This document shows positions 24,939-37,099 of a stretch of 64,000 nucleotides of DNA, in pieces. The position numbers and the translations under genes are program-made. The notes under the pieces are model-generated. The model searched no databases, was not told the origin of the DNA, and saw nothing but the letters and a program-made list of their open reading frames with translations. This DNA is from Xylaria sp. FL1777 (lineage: Eukaryota; Ascomycota; Sordariomycetes; Xylariales; Xylariaceae): the NCBI GenBank assembly GCA_022578965.1, contig MU400555.1, positions 1 to 64,000 of the forward strand, given 5' to 3'. Every line of letters begins with the position of its first letter. Position 1 is the stretch's first letter.

Positions 24939-26725
24939 TATCGCCAATCACATTCGCGCCAAAGTTGCGAATCCCGCACCCTGACGTTCCGTAGACTAGG
25001 TCGCGAGGAGATCCGAGGGATCCGGGTCCGTCGTGCGGGAAGTTTCGTCGTAGGTATTTAGAATGCCATTAATAGACGCTAGGTTTTTTTTTTTTTTTTT
25101 TCCCTTCTATACCTAATTAATAAGTTCGCGATAAGGGGACACAAAGAATAAGGACCCAACACGAAAGTCCAGGTATAACGCAAAGGAGCGAGCGCGAGCG
25201 CATGAATAAATGAATGAATAGACGAATAATGAAATCAGTGAACCAAGGAATCAATGAATGCGATGAATATGATGGGTTTTGTATATACGAAGGCCATACA
25301 GTACACACACCTATCATGCCATGTTAACGAAATCTCCAATGTAGCAAAACTAGATCCCTAAGTATATAAGATAAGCAACGTACAAGTATCGGGTGGGACC
25401 CGCGATCAGCAGAAGGGCCAAGTGTTGAATCTTTTCTCGTCCTGGATGTCCTGGAGAAGATCTGACCCGGGACCCGGGGCAGGGAGGGTTTTGGTTGTTT
25501 TTGTTCACCTTTTCAGCAGGATTCGAGGATTCGGAGATTCGCTGGGCCGAAGCGACCCCTGTCGTTGAGGCTGTGAAGCGCTGCTAGCACACGTGTGTGC
25601 GACGCTCGTTATCGGCCAGCAACGGCGGACCATCCGCTGTCTTCCTCGAATTCGGGTCGCGCAGGAGTTGGTAAATCAAATAGTGGTGGTACGTTGGTAC
25701 ACCCATCAATAACAGGTGTACGACCCGCCGCTTCGGTGCTAGCGCAGGGGATAGGTAGGGAAAGTTGTAGCGGAGGTATTCCAGTTAGACAGGGGTCTCT
25801 ACCTCGCATAGCATATGCATGTAATCATTGGGACACCAGAGCGGAGATTTGAGGCGGCCTGCGTAGATTAGCGGCAACAGTTTGTCAAAGGAGAGACCAC
25901 TTACATATACTTATACATTATTGTAGCACATGTATTTGCGGACTTCACGACTTGCAAAGAAGACTAGCATAAACTTTTACATATGATCTATACGGGATTG
26001 TATGTACACATGCTTCAACTTACTATATTGGCCATGAAAATGCCGAGATGTGCTAACATAGCAATTTTGAAAAAGGAAAAAAAAAAAAAGTAATAAGAAC
26101 TACTTAGTTTTAAGTACGAAGGTTGGGGCCAGAAGTCAGCAATAGCCTGGACAATTGAATACAGTGCATTTAATTTACGGGTTACAGTAGGCTTTTCCTA
26201 ATTAGGAAAACCCTTTAATTTTATGCCGGACTGCTAGCAGCTCGGCAAGTTTTATTTCGGCTTAAGAACAGTCCGTTAAGTAGAAAATATATTCGAGTCG
26301 GGCCGCTAACGGTCTGGCATAAAATCAAAGGTCTTTCCTAATTAGGAAAAGCTTACTGTAAGCAGTAAATTAAATACACTGTATTCAATTGTCCAGGCTA
26401 TTGCAGAGTTCGGACCCCAACCTTCGTAATACTTTAGCCTATTTAGAGGTACCTTGCAAACACCAGACACGGAAGTGGGGTCTGTAAGGGTAGGTGGTAC
26501 AATAGGTCTAACTTACGTAGTAGAAAAATGGACACCTCCCTGGATAATTGATCTCTAAAGTTGCTGCCTAGATACTGACAGATGTGATGGGGTCCCAATC
26601 GAAAGGGTGCCATACCTGCATTCACATGTATACTATACTAGTACAACCTATCTACACAGTAGTACCTACAGTAGTCTAAAAGATAACGAGAACAATACTG
26701 CATTAAGTTTAATACTTAGGTAACT
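24939..26725. other. Intergenic region upstream of the ABC gene, containing a MITE
   Basis: Tail-to-head space between the ABC transporter start and the rad4 stop. It contains an approximately 20-base T tract at 25083-25102, GAATGAAT-like imperfect repeats near 25200-25260, and the MITE at 26117-26426. The first kilobase should include the ABC promoter. The plus-strand frame at 25595-25852 shows no recognisable protein. Nothing else is supported. Confidence 0.6.
26117..26426. mobile_element. MITE with 115-bp terminal inverted repeats and TA target duplication
   Basis: The left arm (26117-26231) and right arm (26312-26426) are inverted copies of each other along their whole length with only scattered mismatches, around an 80-bp core. 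The tips read CGAAGGTTGGGG and CCCCAACCTTCG. Directly outside are TA (26115-26116) and TA (26427-26428), the duplication expected from Tc1/mariner-type insertion. Each arm also carries the palindrome TTTCCTAATTAGGAAA. There is no coding capacity, so this is a non-autonomous element of 310 bp, about 300 bp beyond the rad4 stop. Transcripts through it would fold into a long hairpin. Confidence 0.88.
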
Positions 26726-29276
26726 TTAATCCAATATGAAGCCCCCCGCATACTCGTCGTCAAGTTCAAAGCCACCATCGCCAGCCTCGTCGCTGTGGGC
26801 TGACTCGTGATCCGCCCCTATTTCTATGTCGCCAACATTCTTCTCCCCGTCTTCATCATCAGAGTCTAGGCCCGCCCATATTCGCTGCCGTATCCGTAGA
26901 GACATGAGAAGCAACCTCCACATCCTGAGCACTTCTCGACACCTTCTCTCCCTCTCCAATTCAAGTTCTTGGTCCTTGATGCCCCCAATGACAGCTTTCA
27001 CAGCCTCTTCGTTCTCTGCAGCGACGACCACGCCACGAAGGACCGCCGTCCCCCTCCTCCCGCTAAACTGAAAACCAGTGAGTGCTGGCGCGTAATCAAC
27101 GCCCAAGATAAATGCTGCTTGGGCTCCGAAGTCATCGGAAATGTAGACGCCGCCTTGTGGGACCATGCTGGGCACATAAAGATCCAAGTTCCCATACCGG
27201 TTCTTCGGTACTTTCCCATTTATTACCGGTGGCGCTTTGTAAACCTCCGTCTGATCCAGCGTATAGATTGGTGTTCCATTTGTCTCATCCTCTTCCAATT
27301 CACGTGTCTCGTCACTGAAAAGATCTTCATGCATTTTAGATGGTTTTGTTAAGAACTTGACTGGTATCTCGTCTGACCGAACTTCTCTACCGAGTCGATA
27401 CCACTTTTCTTTGCTGCGAGCAATCCGTACATCTCTGCGCCTGTAAACTCTCTCCAGGGGGCCCTTACTACCGGCCCCAACTGTTCCAGATGGTGACGCA
27501 TCCGGCACCAATACTTCGTGACGCCTTAAATGTCGTTCTAAGGCATATATAGGGTGGTCTTTAAAGTCGACAATGTTGCGCGGCATGGGCTCGCGGGCCT
27601 CTATCGCGGCTAACTCATTTGCCTCAATCTGATCTAAGTCGCTCCTATAACCTCGGGAATATGCCCGAAGTGCCTTGCGCCACCACCGCTCACCGTTGCT
27701 TAGAACGCTTTCTACCCGTAGTTTTCTTGTTTTCGCATTATATGCCTTCGCGTAACGCCGTGTGACATCGTTAGCCGTGCCGTCTTCTTCGAAGCTAACA
27801 ACGTATGCCATACAGTTCTCCCTATCGGACGCTGGAGGTTCGAGCTTTTGTGGTTTCCAGTAGGATTCCGTGACCAGTGGGTCTGTCGGCTGCCATTTTT
27901 GATGCCCCTCGTCCAATACTTCAACCCAGTAAACTGGATAGGGAGATTCTCGGATCTTTTTAGGTGCCGCCACCGCTTCACGAGAGGGACCTGGTACAAC
28001 CTCAGGCATTATGAAGGCCGCCGCATTTGGATGTCCCAACCGTCTGCGAGGTGGGAGAGGAACAGAAGGGTCTGTAGATAACTCAGGAGAGTCACTGGGC
28101 TTAAATAATTGTCCATATTTCTCCTCCAACGTGAGTCTTTGTTTCTTTTTGTGGCCGGTTCCCATATATGGCCCTGCCGAACTAAAGGAGAGAGATTGCA
28201 AAGAGCAGACAAGTCTAGCTTCAACACCTGCCGCGCGTAGAAGCGCACAGTATAGCTGAGCGCCCATGTCTCTGGAGCCGCTCAAAGACTTTGCTGCTTC
28301 ACGGAAATCAGACTTCTCCAAAGGTGCTTCCGAATCTGTAGGTAGACTGAACTGTAAATGGCAATTAGTTTCCTACTCTAATTTGCAGGGCGACAATCGG
28401 TAATACATTTTGGAGATGATCCTCCGTTTCTGCCCAAAGTGCTCTTCTCATCCCTCGCTCGGTAATCTGATATTTAATTTTAAACATATTATTCACTAGA
28501 TTAAGGCCTTCTTTAAGGGAGTTCGCACGCCCGAACTGGGTCAAGTGACTGGGGGGGTTTAGGTGTGTGACCATCTTCTGTGTTAGCAATGGCCGTAGAC
28601 TATCTTGTACCTGGGAGTCGTTGCACCATCTGTTCCTCTGGGCTACGTGAGCCAGCAAGCAGAGGAGGTGCGTTTTGTGTATATCAATGCGACGGTCCTT
28701 CTCCGCTTTGTTAATAGGTTTCCGCCTATCAACAGTCTTCGTCGGGGTAGATTTAGCTCGAGCCGACAAATCGAGTTCCAGGTCTTGTGTGTCCTGGACT
28801 GTACCAATGTCCGATGCGTAAGTAGAGAAATCAACGTCTTCGAAAACTTCTTCATCTCCTTCCTCTCCTTCCTCTTCTTCCTCATCCGAGTCACGGTAGA
28901 CCGTCTGTATCGTCGCAGCAGGAAGTGCCACATCTTCAAACTCTAGGTCATCTGCGCTTTCATCCTCAACTTTAGTTTCTTCAATATCGATAGGGCCTGC
29001 CCGACCGGGGCTCTCGGGCTTCTCGGGTGAGGATTTAGCATCTTGGACTACTTGCTCTCGATGCTGACCGAGACGTTTCCTCTTGATCGGTCGCTCCTCG
29101 GCGATTGAGGTCGGGCGGACGTCGGCCTCGGCGAGCATATCGCGGTAGATATCGGGCACATCGCTCTGTCTAGTGCTTGACCTAGTCGACCTGGTTGACC
29201 TTAATGACCGTGATGACACGGCCGCTTTCGTGTTGGCAGGCCGGCCATCAGAGGTCTTGCGTTTCCTCCCGGCCAT
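26726..29276 (-). CDS. rad4: Rad4/XPC DNA damage recognition protein
   Basis: Nuclear nucleotide-excision-repair factor that opens damaged DNA together with Rad23. Exons 29276-28407 and 28351-26726 give 831 residues. The 55-nt intron has an unusual donor (GTATTA) but a normal ACTAAT branch and ACAG acceptor; splicing restores the HLQN-FSLPTDSEAP junction typical of the family. I chose ATG 29276 (MAGRKRKTSD) rather than the upstream in-frame start at 29357, because a basic nuclear-type N-terminus begins there. The acidic, disordered N-terminal third is followed by the transglutaminase-like fold (about 215-490, including GSRDMGAQLYCALLRAAGVE). Then come the beta-hairpin domains: BHD1 near 550-575 (DHPIYALERHL), BHD2 near 588-655 and BHD3 near 670-735 (PKNRYGNLDLYVP). 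The acidic C-terminus is normal for Rad4. Confidence 0.95.
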
Positions 29277-30081
29277 GTTGGAGATCAAATGCGGTCGCTG
29301 AGTGAATGGAGGGTATAAAGGGGAAACGACATTGCGAGCGGCGACGAGCGCATGCAACTAATTTTACCCAAAAACATAATATGAGGTTGCTCGGAGCGAT
29401 AATACCCAAGCCTGCGATTTGGCGATGAAGCAATGCTAACCTTATTTGAGGCAGGAGGGTGAGGGGGTTACGTCACGCGCCAGTCTCGCTAGAAATCACC
29501 ACTAAGGCGCGTTAATAGGTACGAACGGCTCTCGAAAGCACGTGACTCCATATCAGTATCCTACCCATGTACCGGTACCTACTTGCTCATTAGCACGACC
29601 TACTACAACAATTCTCATACTATGTAGCACACTGTAGCAAAGAGGGTGTTTATACGCTTCTTGCTAACTGTTAGCTTTGTTTAAAATAGGGTTTTGATAG
29701 CGGCCAACTCGGCACGGCTGCCGCAAGTAGTGAGAGATGAATTATATTATATAAGCAGCCCACCAGCCGTTCGAACTCACAGGTAATATTACAATACGAC
29801 GAGACGTACTAAATTACTCGCACAGATAAGTGGTTCGGCCACTCAACTTGAATATTCCTGCCAATTCAATAACCCAAGGCCCTTTCTTTCATGGACACTT
29901 CTCCAGTCCTATTATAGGCTCATCAAGGTTGAGCTCTTCGCCCCGAGCGGACCTTCAACGGCATACCTACGACTCCCAGCCTTTCTACACATTGGTGTTG
30001 AGTACTAGTGCTGTCGTACTTCGAAAACTTAGCTTAACGAGGGTGTGTTCGTCAACCCGGCTTGTCCATGTTGACAATAGT
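29277..30081. other. Upstream region of rad4
   Basis: About 800 bp between the rad4 start and the stop of the next minus-strand ORF. It should contain the rad4 promoter and leader, including the in-frame ATG at 29357 if a longer form is made. A plus-strand frame at 29830-30135 has no family features. No repeat or RNA gene seen. Confidence 0.5.
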
Positions 30082-30408
30082 TTAGTCGGCCCGTTTATAT
30101 CGAGCCCGGTTCGTATTGCTCTGCTGAGTCAATGATGTCGTAGGCTGACTGCGTTGATTTCGAGAAGACGTAGACGTAGTCGACGGTGTGTGTGTTTCTG
30201 CTTCAGTGCTGGCCTCCGCCATTTCCCGTGCTTCCTCGACAAACCTGTCCCAGCATTCAGTACACATGCCCTCGTTCCACTTAACGACCTTTTTGTCTTG
30301 CTCGCCCCGGGGCCCTAGACATTTTCTGAAGAGCTCCGGGCAGGTCTGCGGGCCTAGAAATCCCCAGCATGAGCAACATTGCCACCGTTGATAGAGTTCA
30401 AGGCACAT
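30082..30408 (-). CDS. Small Cys-rich hypothetical protein
   Basis: Single-exon frame of 108 codons beginning with MCLELYQRWQCCSC. The first 60 residues hold nine cysteines in pairs (CCSC, then single Cys, then CTEC) separated by charged residues, which suggests a small metal-binding or disulfide module. The last 45 residues are Ser/Thr/Gln-rich and disordered. No signal peptide is evident. Similar short proteins beginning MC with a CxxC array are common, uncharacterised products in Sordariomycetes; that is general knowledge, not a database match. The frame is open further upstream to an ATG at 30450. A function cannot be given. Confidence 0.5.
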   Translation of the reverse strand: MCLELYQRWQCCSCWGFLGPQTCPELFRKCLGPRGEQDKKVVKWNEGMCTECWDRFVEEAREMAEASTEAETHTPSTTSTSSRNQRSQPTTSLTQQSNTNRARYKRAD

Positions 30409-31979
30409 CCTTCCTTCAAGGATTGGCGCAGAAAGAGACCAGCTACGCACTCAGGAAGTTTATATATAAAAAACTAGGCGAAAGTCAAGCATGCAGCGCT
30501 GTTATGGGGTAGCTGCTGCTGCAAACTAGGGCGAGCCCGTCCTTCCTTTCGCTGTCGGCTGTGCTAGGCGGTCGGTAAGTGACAAACACGGCCTTGACTC
30601 CGGTGAGAATTAGAGAAGCCCTTCCTGCGTGACGCCAGCCTCGAGTGTCTCCCAGCGGAATATCATTTGCTGTCGTCGAAATGGATCAAAAAGGCGCCCA
30701 CCTGGTGGCTGTCTAGTAACAGCAACGACGCCGCAGATGACTATCCCTCGTCAATGTAACAGCATTAGATTGTTTAGACGTTGTGTGCATCCAACGCGCT
30801 ACTCGTTGACACGACACCACAGCCACGAAAAGTGGTCAAAATGTGGTCGACGAGCATGCGGTTCTTTTTTGGTTGACAGAAAGATGAGCCCGAGCTGTCT
30901 AATAACAGCAGTAGTCATCCCAATTTAGGGCCTAAGAGGGGTCGAGCGCGTGAGAACAGCACATTCCCAAGAAAACAGCAGCATGCACACATGCAAGAGG
31001 CATGTAGAATAAATATGTACTTTGGGAAATTGGGACGAAGGGGCTAGTAGTGGGGAACTTGCAGCAAAAGAAGAAAAGAAAAGAGTGGGCAGAACGTGGG
31101 ACAGGCTCCTACTGTGTATACCTAGGTACTGTAGTCTCATTACGCTACAGTGGCATCACCACTGGTAGTACAGCAGCCTAGCCGCTGTGGCTGCTGTCAG
31201 AAGGCCATACCGGCCATCCAACAGACCCTGGAAAAAACCCCCAGCTTTATGACATTGACAGGCTGCCTCTTTGGCTGACTACTTCTATGCAGCTGAAGCA
31301 ACATTTCGCTGCATACATCACGTAAGGTCTGCTCAGTACGTCGCCACGATTAGATAGTTCAAGTCAATCCGGACTTAACTATCCACCTTCAGTGCTCTAT
31401 TCGGCGGTCTCGATCTAGACTATTTCGATCGCATGCATCTACCGGTAGCCTAGAGACGACAAGGGCCCCGGTCCGTACTCTGCAGAGGTTGCGTGACAAG
31501 ACGAGGGTTTGCTGTCAACTTCACCGCTTGCGGAGGCGACATAAGTCTTATCGTCTTATCCTGATGCCATCGAGACCATCACACGGGTCTCTCGTACATG
31601 GTAAGTCACACGAAAAGGAAGATTCCAGCCGGACCGGTCCCGGGACTCGGCTTGGGAGATTGATCCCAAGCCACACTTCCACTGCACGCACACACACTCC
31701 TCCGTCCGCATGCAAGCCATTGACCAATTGGGTCGACAGCATGAGCTCTATTGTATACGTATAGATATGCAAGATTCTGCATGAACTTCGATACTTCCAC
31801 TAAGGCACTGTGGGTGAATTCTCTCGCATGATGTCAAGGGTGGGAGCTGATGGCAACGAACATCAAAAAATGCTCTACTTGGGAGCCGCCTGCTCGTCTG
31901 ACAGCCAACTACCATACCAATCTAGCTCCCGCCATCTATCGAATATATCATCCACTCAGATTACGCGATCCACCTAAGA
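30409..31979. other. Intergenic region, no gene supported
   Basis: About 1.6 kb between the Cys-rich ORF and the tyrosinase stop. Several frames of 60-100 codons occur on both strands over the same bases, none with recognisable motifs. It should include the promoter of the Cys-rich ORF and the tyrosinase 3' UTR. Confidence 0.5.
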
Positions 31980-34354
31980 CTAATACTTGGGCCGGTCGGT
32001 AATGCGTGAGGCTGCCATAAAAATAGTCATCAACGTAGTCCTGTTGTTGTACGAAGGGAACTCAGACTCGCTGCTTGGCAAGCTCACATCCTCACTGACT
32101 ACTTTTATGTGCAGACTCGGGATGTCTCTCGGGTCGAGCGTGGTGTTGCCCTATTCGCCAGTTAGCCTTTGGGAACAACGAGTACCAGCCAGTACACGAG
32201 ACGGGTCATGTATGCATGCGACTCGCCGCCCATCAAGTAACAGCGCACGGCAGGGATGTATAATGCGAAATAGCGTTTCCGCTTGGCTTAACAACTTTGA
32301 TGCGACGTTGCGTTGATTGCAACATACCTTTGCCACTTTGACATATAGGTCATCCATGAGCCTCCTCTCAACATAGTATGATTTGTTACTATTTGCATCA
32401 AGACGATTAGTAACACGGGAAAGCAACAGCTCATCGTGCGCGATGCCCGTTTTTGGCATATTGAGAAGCAATGTCCGGCCAGCAAGCTGGTCTCCCAGAT
32501 ACACATCGATGCTGCATGGTAATGGGAGATCCGCTCGGTCGACTTGCATGTCAACAAACCATTCGCGCCTTGCTATTGAAGCTGCTGCCGACTTTTCTGT
32601 CGCAGTTATGTCACCATAAAGTCGGTTGATCTGTGCAATAACGTTCTTGGTTCGGCCCTGGTCCGTACCTAGAATATCCGGGTATGTGTATCCGAATGTT
32701 TCAGTCTTTGCTACCGTCCTACCTGTGTGGAAGGTTCTTCCGTCGGCCTTCGTTTATCGTATCAGCTGCTTTGCCGGATTATTCGGGGCTAGGGAGAAGG
32801 CTAAATCCTAGCGACACGCTATCACCATGGTGCACACTTACCTGATAAAACGGCTTCAGGGGGCTGTCCGCAGTGATAGTTTCGCCTTGAGCCGTAGAAT
32901 ATAATCCCTGGCTCGTGAAAGGTTGCGTCTGTAACGTATCGTTATGGGACCCTGTCCACATCGCAGCAAGCCTATCTAAATTACAGTGATGGAGCAGACT
33001 ACACCATAGAAGTGAGTATTCGCCATTGTGGTGAGCCGAAACCCACGCAAACGTACAACAAAGAGTCGAATGAGGTCAGGTCCAAACTCAAAAATGACCC
33101 TCCCACGGAATTATGGATCGCGTTATGAGGCGACTCAAAGCTTGACCCAGATCCAGCCATCGACGCCACTATATGGATTCGTAAGTTAGAAATAACTGCT
33201 AATAGAGAAAAGGTTTACTCATTTCTTGGGGACTCAAGGCATGTGGTAGTGTGCGAAAGTATATGCACCGCAAAAAAGGGGAAATAAACTACTTCGAAAC
33301 GCATACTCTGGTCGTACGACTTGGTAGAAGAAAAGGTGCGGTACTATATAGACCGTGTTAGGAAGTCGTCCTAGGTGTTCTCGATATTCCCTACTGATAC
33401 TCACCACGGAATCTCTAATGAAGTTCTTCGTATTTTGCAGATCTCCGTCTCGATTCCGCGTCGTCACAGGCCCCATGCCGCCCTGCCCTGGGAATTGAGT
33501 TGCATTCAGCGGGTATGTCTGCCAGCGATAGTTGTATAAGGGGTTATGAAGAACGATCTTGCCGTTCGGGCTGTTCACCGTGATATTCTCCTGTGTAGTG
33601 GAATGTGGAAGAGCTGGATCGCTTGCCCAGTCCCAGTATGGAAGACGTAATTTTTGTGAAGCATCCCGGTAAGCGGATGCATCTTCGTCACTATACTCCA
33701 AAGCTAGACGTTGGACCTCATCGCCTAGGAGTTGCTTGTCCGTAGGTTAGCCATATCCTTATTCAGGATGTGTTATCCTATCTCCTACCTCATAGAGGAC
33801 AAGATAAGCACGATGCCAAGGAATCAATTGAGGCGACTATATCATTTTAGTTTCAGCCCCATTTCATGGACATGCACACGGCGAGATATTCGAGGCTATT
33901 GGAGGTAGTACTTGGTGCGGGCAATAACCTCCCCATGAGCCTCCAGGAACTGGACCGACATCATTATAAGGCGCATAAGGCATGCCATGTATGCCTGTAG
34001 GTGTCAGACTTCACCGCCAACCTGACATCGATTCCAAGACGATAGGACTTGCCTGCCACCGCGAAATGGGATCGCTCGTCATCCTCCGGTTTGTTCTGTA
34101 ATGCGTCAAGGCCACGGATGAGAAGGTCCCTTGACGTCGCGTGAGGAATTTTATCAAACTCTCAAGTTGGACATATCATACCACATTGGACCCCCTTCCT
34201 GCTCTAACGTGTTGATGTTCATTCGTGAAGGCACCTTGCCCGTGGCCTGATCGACCCCTGTCGTCATTCCAATAACGGGTACCGGCCCGGTCCGCGCGTT
34301 GGCATAGCCAATCTGCGAGGCAATAGCCAGGTATAAAGCGTGTTCGAACAACAT
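31980..34354 (-). CDS. Secreted tyrosinase / polyphenol oxidase
   Basis: Type-3 copper enzyme oxidising phenols to quinones, often for melanin or wound/defence chemistry. Ten exons: 34354-34182, 34129-34053, 33994-33912, 33836-33789, 33734-33405, 33343-33307, 33168-33057, 32998-32842, 32747-32328, 32150-31980, giving 535 residues in phase throughout. Residues 1-20 form a signal peptide ending in a typical ANA site. CuA ligands are His86 (GIHGMPY), His110 (GYCPH) and His119 (IPWHRAYL). CuB ligands are His264 and His268 (SPHNAIHNSVGG) and the HH pair at 290-291 (LLHHCNLDRLAAMW). The family motif LRLPYWDWASDP is present. All six copper positions survive, so it is probably functional. Intron 2 has a GC donor (GCAAGT). 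Intron 9 (177 nt) is the least certain junction. Confidence 0.88.
33995..34052 (-). other. GC-AG intron in the tyrosinase gene
   Basis: Intron 2 starts with GCAAGT, a normal donor except for C at position 2, and ends in CTACAG. Using it gives FAVAG-IHGMPYAPYN, which carries the first copper ligand; no nearby GT restores this frame. GC-AG introns are a known minority class (about 1 percent or less of fungal introns). Confidence 0.8.
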
Positions 34355-37099
34355 TATGATATATGCATTAACGTCCAAAATAGTTAGGTTGACGCTTACC
34401 GAAATGCGTGAAATAGCTCGGTCAGATACAGTGAAAGCCTTGCAGAAAGCTTTTATGTCAGTCTTTGCGCGGTGATACATACCAGCATATTCTACGTGGC
34501 ATGTTGCGTCCTACACCTTCCTTTAAAGATGAGTTTGATGTAACCATCAAGACATAGGCCAGCTATTATCAGAGACGTTGATGCTTTTTGGCGATCATCT
34601 TATTTGATTTATTGCCGAGAGATAGACCGTCTGGGTTGGCTACAGGGAATCTCGCAGTGAAAGCATGTTCCGGGAGTCTTATGATAGGCTAAAAAAACGT
34701 TGATGCCTGCGCTACGGATGCGGTGAATTTAGTACAACGCCGGATAGGCGAAGGGGAGAATCGAGTCTCGCACTCTGTGGTAACGGTCTAGCTTTCGGGA
34801 ATCGCTCAAGTAGGATGTTCGCTCTTCCCAACGCGCCTCTTGCAGGCTGTATGTGTCCGCAACGAAACCGTGTAAAGCTTATAACACCGGGAACTAGCCG
34901 AAAAGAACGTTGACGACGAAAAAAGCGAACTCAAGTTTCCAGTGAGAGTCTTACACGGCCACTACTAGATGTAGATGTTTCACGATTGAAAAGATTCTTG
35001 CTCGGCAACCCGCAGCACACAACAATATTTAGGTTACAGGGCCACGAGTAAGCTAAGTACGTATGCATATTATATGTGCCGGTGTCTCCCGAAGGCGAAG
35101 TGCTATATCTGGCCTGGTACATGAGACTCGTGAGTAGTTTCCCGTCGATGTGAGCACAGGTAGTGCTTCTGCTGCAGCATTTCTTGACGGGAAGGGCACG
35201 CCGTGTCACCCCACATACAAATCCGCACACAGAGGAGTTCTGTGCGTTGTTAATGATACGGCAAAGTAGGTAACCTCATACCTTTCTAGACGTTTTCACC
35301 GTTACAAGAGCCAACATCCCAGACTCGACCCGCTGCGAGAGTGCAGTATCGAATCCTCATGTTGTTATATGTGGCCAAGACAACGCAACAAGGTGGCACA
35401 TTGTGAATCTTTCATGTTACGAATCAGTCCCGAGATACCCCGAGAGGTCAAGATCTCAAAAGCTCGTATTGATAGGTGCTACCTGCCTAATTCAATCAAG
35501 ACCTCCAACTAACTCTTTTCATTGTTTTCGGATAATTTCTCACGTGCACGTACCCACGACTCCCTATGCCACACATCTGAGCAATTCTTGATGGATGCGG
35601 TAGTCTTTGCGAGGTTCTGATGCTTTCTATCCTCGTTCGTAAGACCAAAACAGCAAAACTTAGCTCGGACGTATTAACTAACGGGTCTGAAATCGTGACA
35701 CGTCTAGATCATTTTCAACCTAACAACCACTGAGTTGCAGATCAGAGGCACCATGAATACATTGGCTAATAGTCTATATGATATACGCTGAACTTAGGAT
35801 TATCTGTTTACTATTACAAGGTCTTGTCAATGATGTTACATCAGAATAAAAGTGTTCTGATCAATCTCAAGCAGCATAACTAACCCAATTGGCTAGTTTT
35901 GTACTTGTAGTCAGAGAGATATGTAGATTTGGAGGGTATCTGGATCTAGTCAGATTTCTAAAGACGAAAGATTGGCTGCTCCTAGTTGTACTAACAATGT
36001 GATGGCCATGTGCCGGAGTGACACGTCTGTGGCAGCTTCAGCAAAATATGTATAACTAGGACTACTTAGAGGATAGTCCTTTGCTATACGGTTAGATATA
36101 TGACGAAGGCTTATCACGATAACTTGGGCCTATATCTACTATGCCTTATATCTAATTTAAGCCAGTCCCCCTTAACCCCCTTAATTTGTTCTTTTCTAGA
36201 GAAAATAATGACACAGAACTACTGTTCGCTAGGGGTCTTTTACAACGAAGAGCCAAGATGCCATTGTATCATACAGTGTTAGGTACCGTATTGGGGAGGT
36301 AGTAGATGCTGAACATGTGGAACGTTTATTGGTGGCCCGAACACAGTACACCAACATATGATCGCAAGTTATAGACTCTGCTCCTGTTGGTCCCTGTTTG
36401 AACTACCAACGTTTGTGTAGTAAGTTTGTCTAAAATAGGTCATGACACGAGATAGAATATCGAATTGTGATTAGACCGGGAGTGTGGGCGGAACAAACAG
36501 GGTGACGATTAATCGCAGGAGACACTAGGTAGTGTATAAGAGAAGAGGTCACACAAATGCCACGTTGGAGTACCGTATATACTAACCATTAACGATCACG
36601 GATGCGAGAGCTTACCTTACCTAAGCTTCTAATATGCCCTAACGAAGTTTTTCTGACATTACGTAAACTTCTAATCCTCCGACGTTGAAATACAACGACA
36701 GCTATGACGGCAGTGAAGATGATGACGATGATGACTAAGACAGCTATAATACAACGGAGCACAGGAGAAGCATGGTCATTGGGGGTCACGTTTCAGTCTG
36801 CCAGAGCTGCCACGCACATGGAATGTAGATCACGACGAAAAAACCGTTAGATTTTGGCCCGGGTGGAAAGCCTGCAAGACGCTGCGTGACTCTTCGCTCC
36901 TCCTGACTCGCTATACTGCGCATATGCCGCACATTATGCCCGATTGACAATCGCATGATCAACTGAGGTGGTATCGTGAGAAATGAGATTGAATCAGCCA
37001 ATAGATGCCGCGGGTGGTCCCATGAGGTACGGTGAAGCGCCTCCATGTGAGTAAACGTGGCCAGGGCTCGCCAGTCCCCCGGGTTCAACAGCCGCCCTG
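34355..37099. other. Gene-free region between tyrosinase and the aldolase gene
   Basis: About 2.7 kb. The first several hundred bases should be the tyrosinase promoter. Frames at 34931-35230 (-) and 35403-35591 (+) have no recognisable features. A minus frame at 36589-36789 encodes a hydrophobic segment but begins with GTG and has no ATG, so it is not called. No RNA gene or repeat recognised. Confidence 0.55.

Noticed and set aside
29277..29357. 27-residue N-terminal extension of Rad4
   Set aside because: The downstream ATG at 29276 gives the basic MAGRKRK start expected for a nuclear protein; the extension is not conserved-looking, though it cannot be excluded.
15523..34354. A secondary-metabolite or two-component gene cluster
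   Set aside because: Kinase, ABC transporter, rad4 and tyrosinase share no pathway, and no backbone enzyme (PKS, NRPS, terpene synthase) is present.
36589..36789. Frame encoding a hydrophobic helix followed by a basic tail
   Set aside because: It starts with GTG, has no ATG, and no plausible exon joins it, so it is not a eukaryotic gene as it stands.
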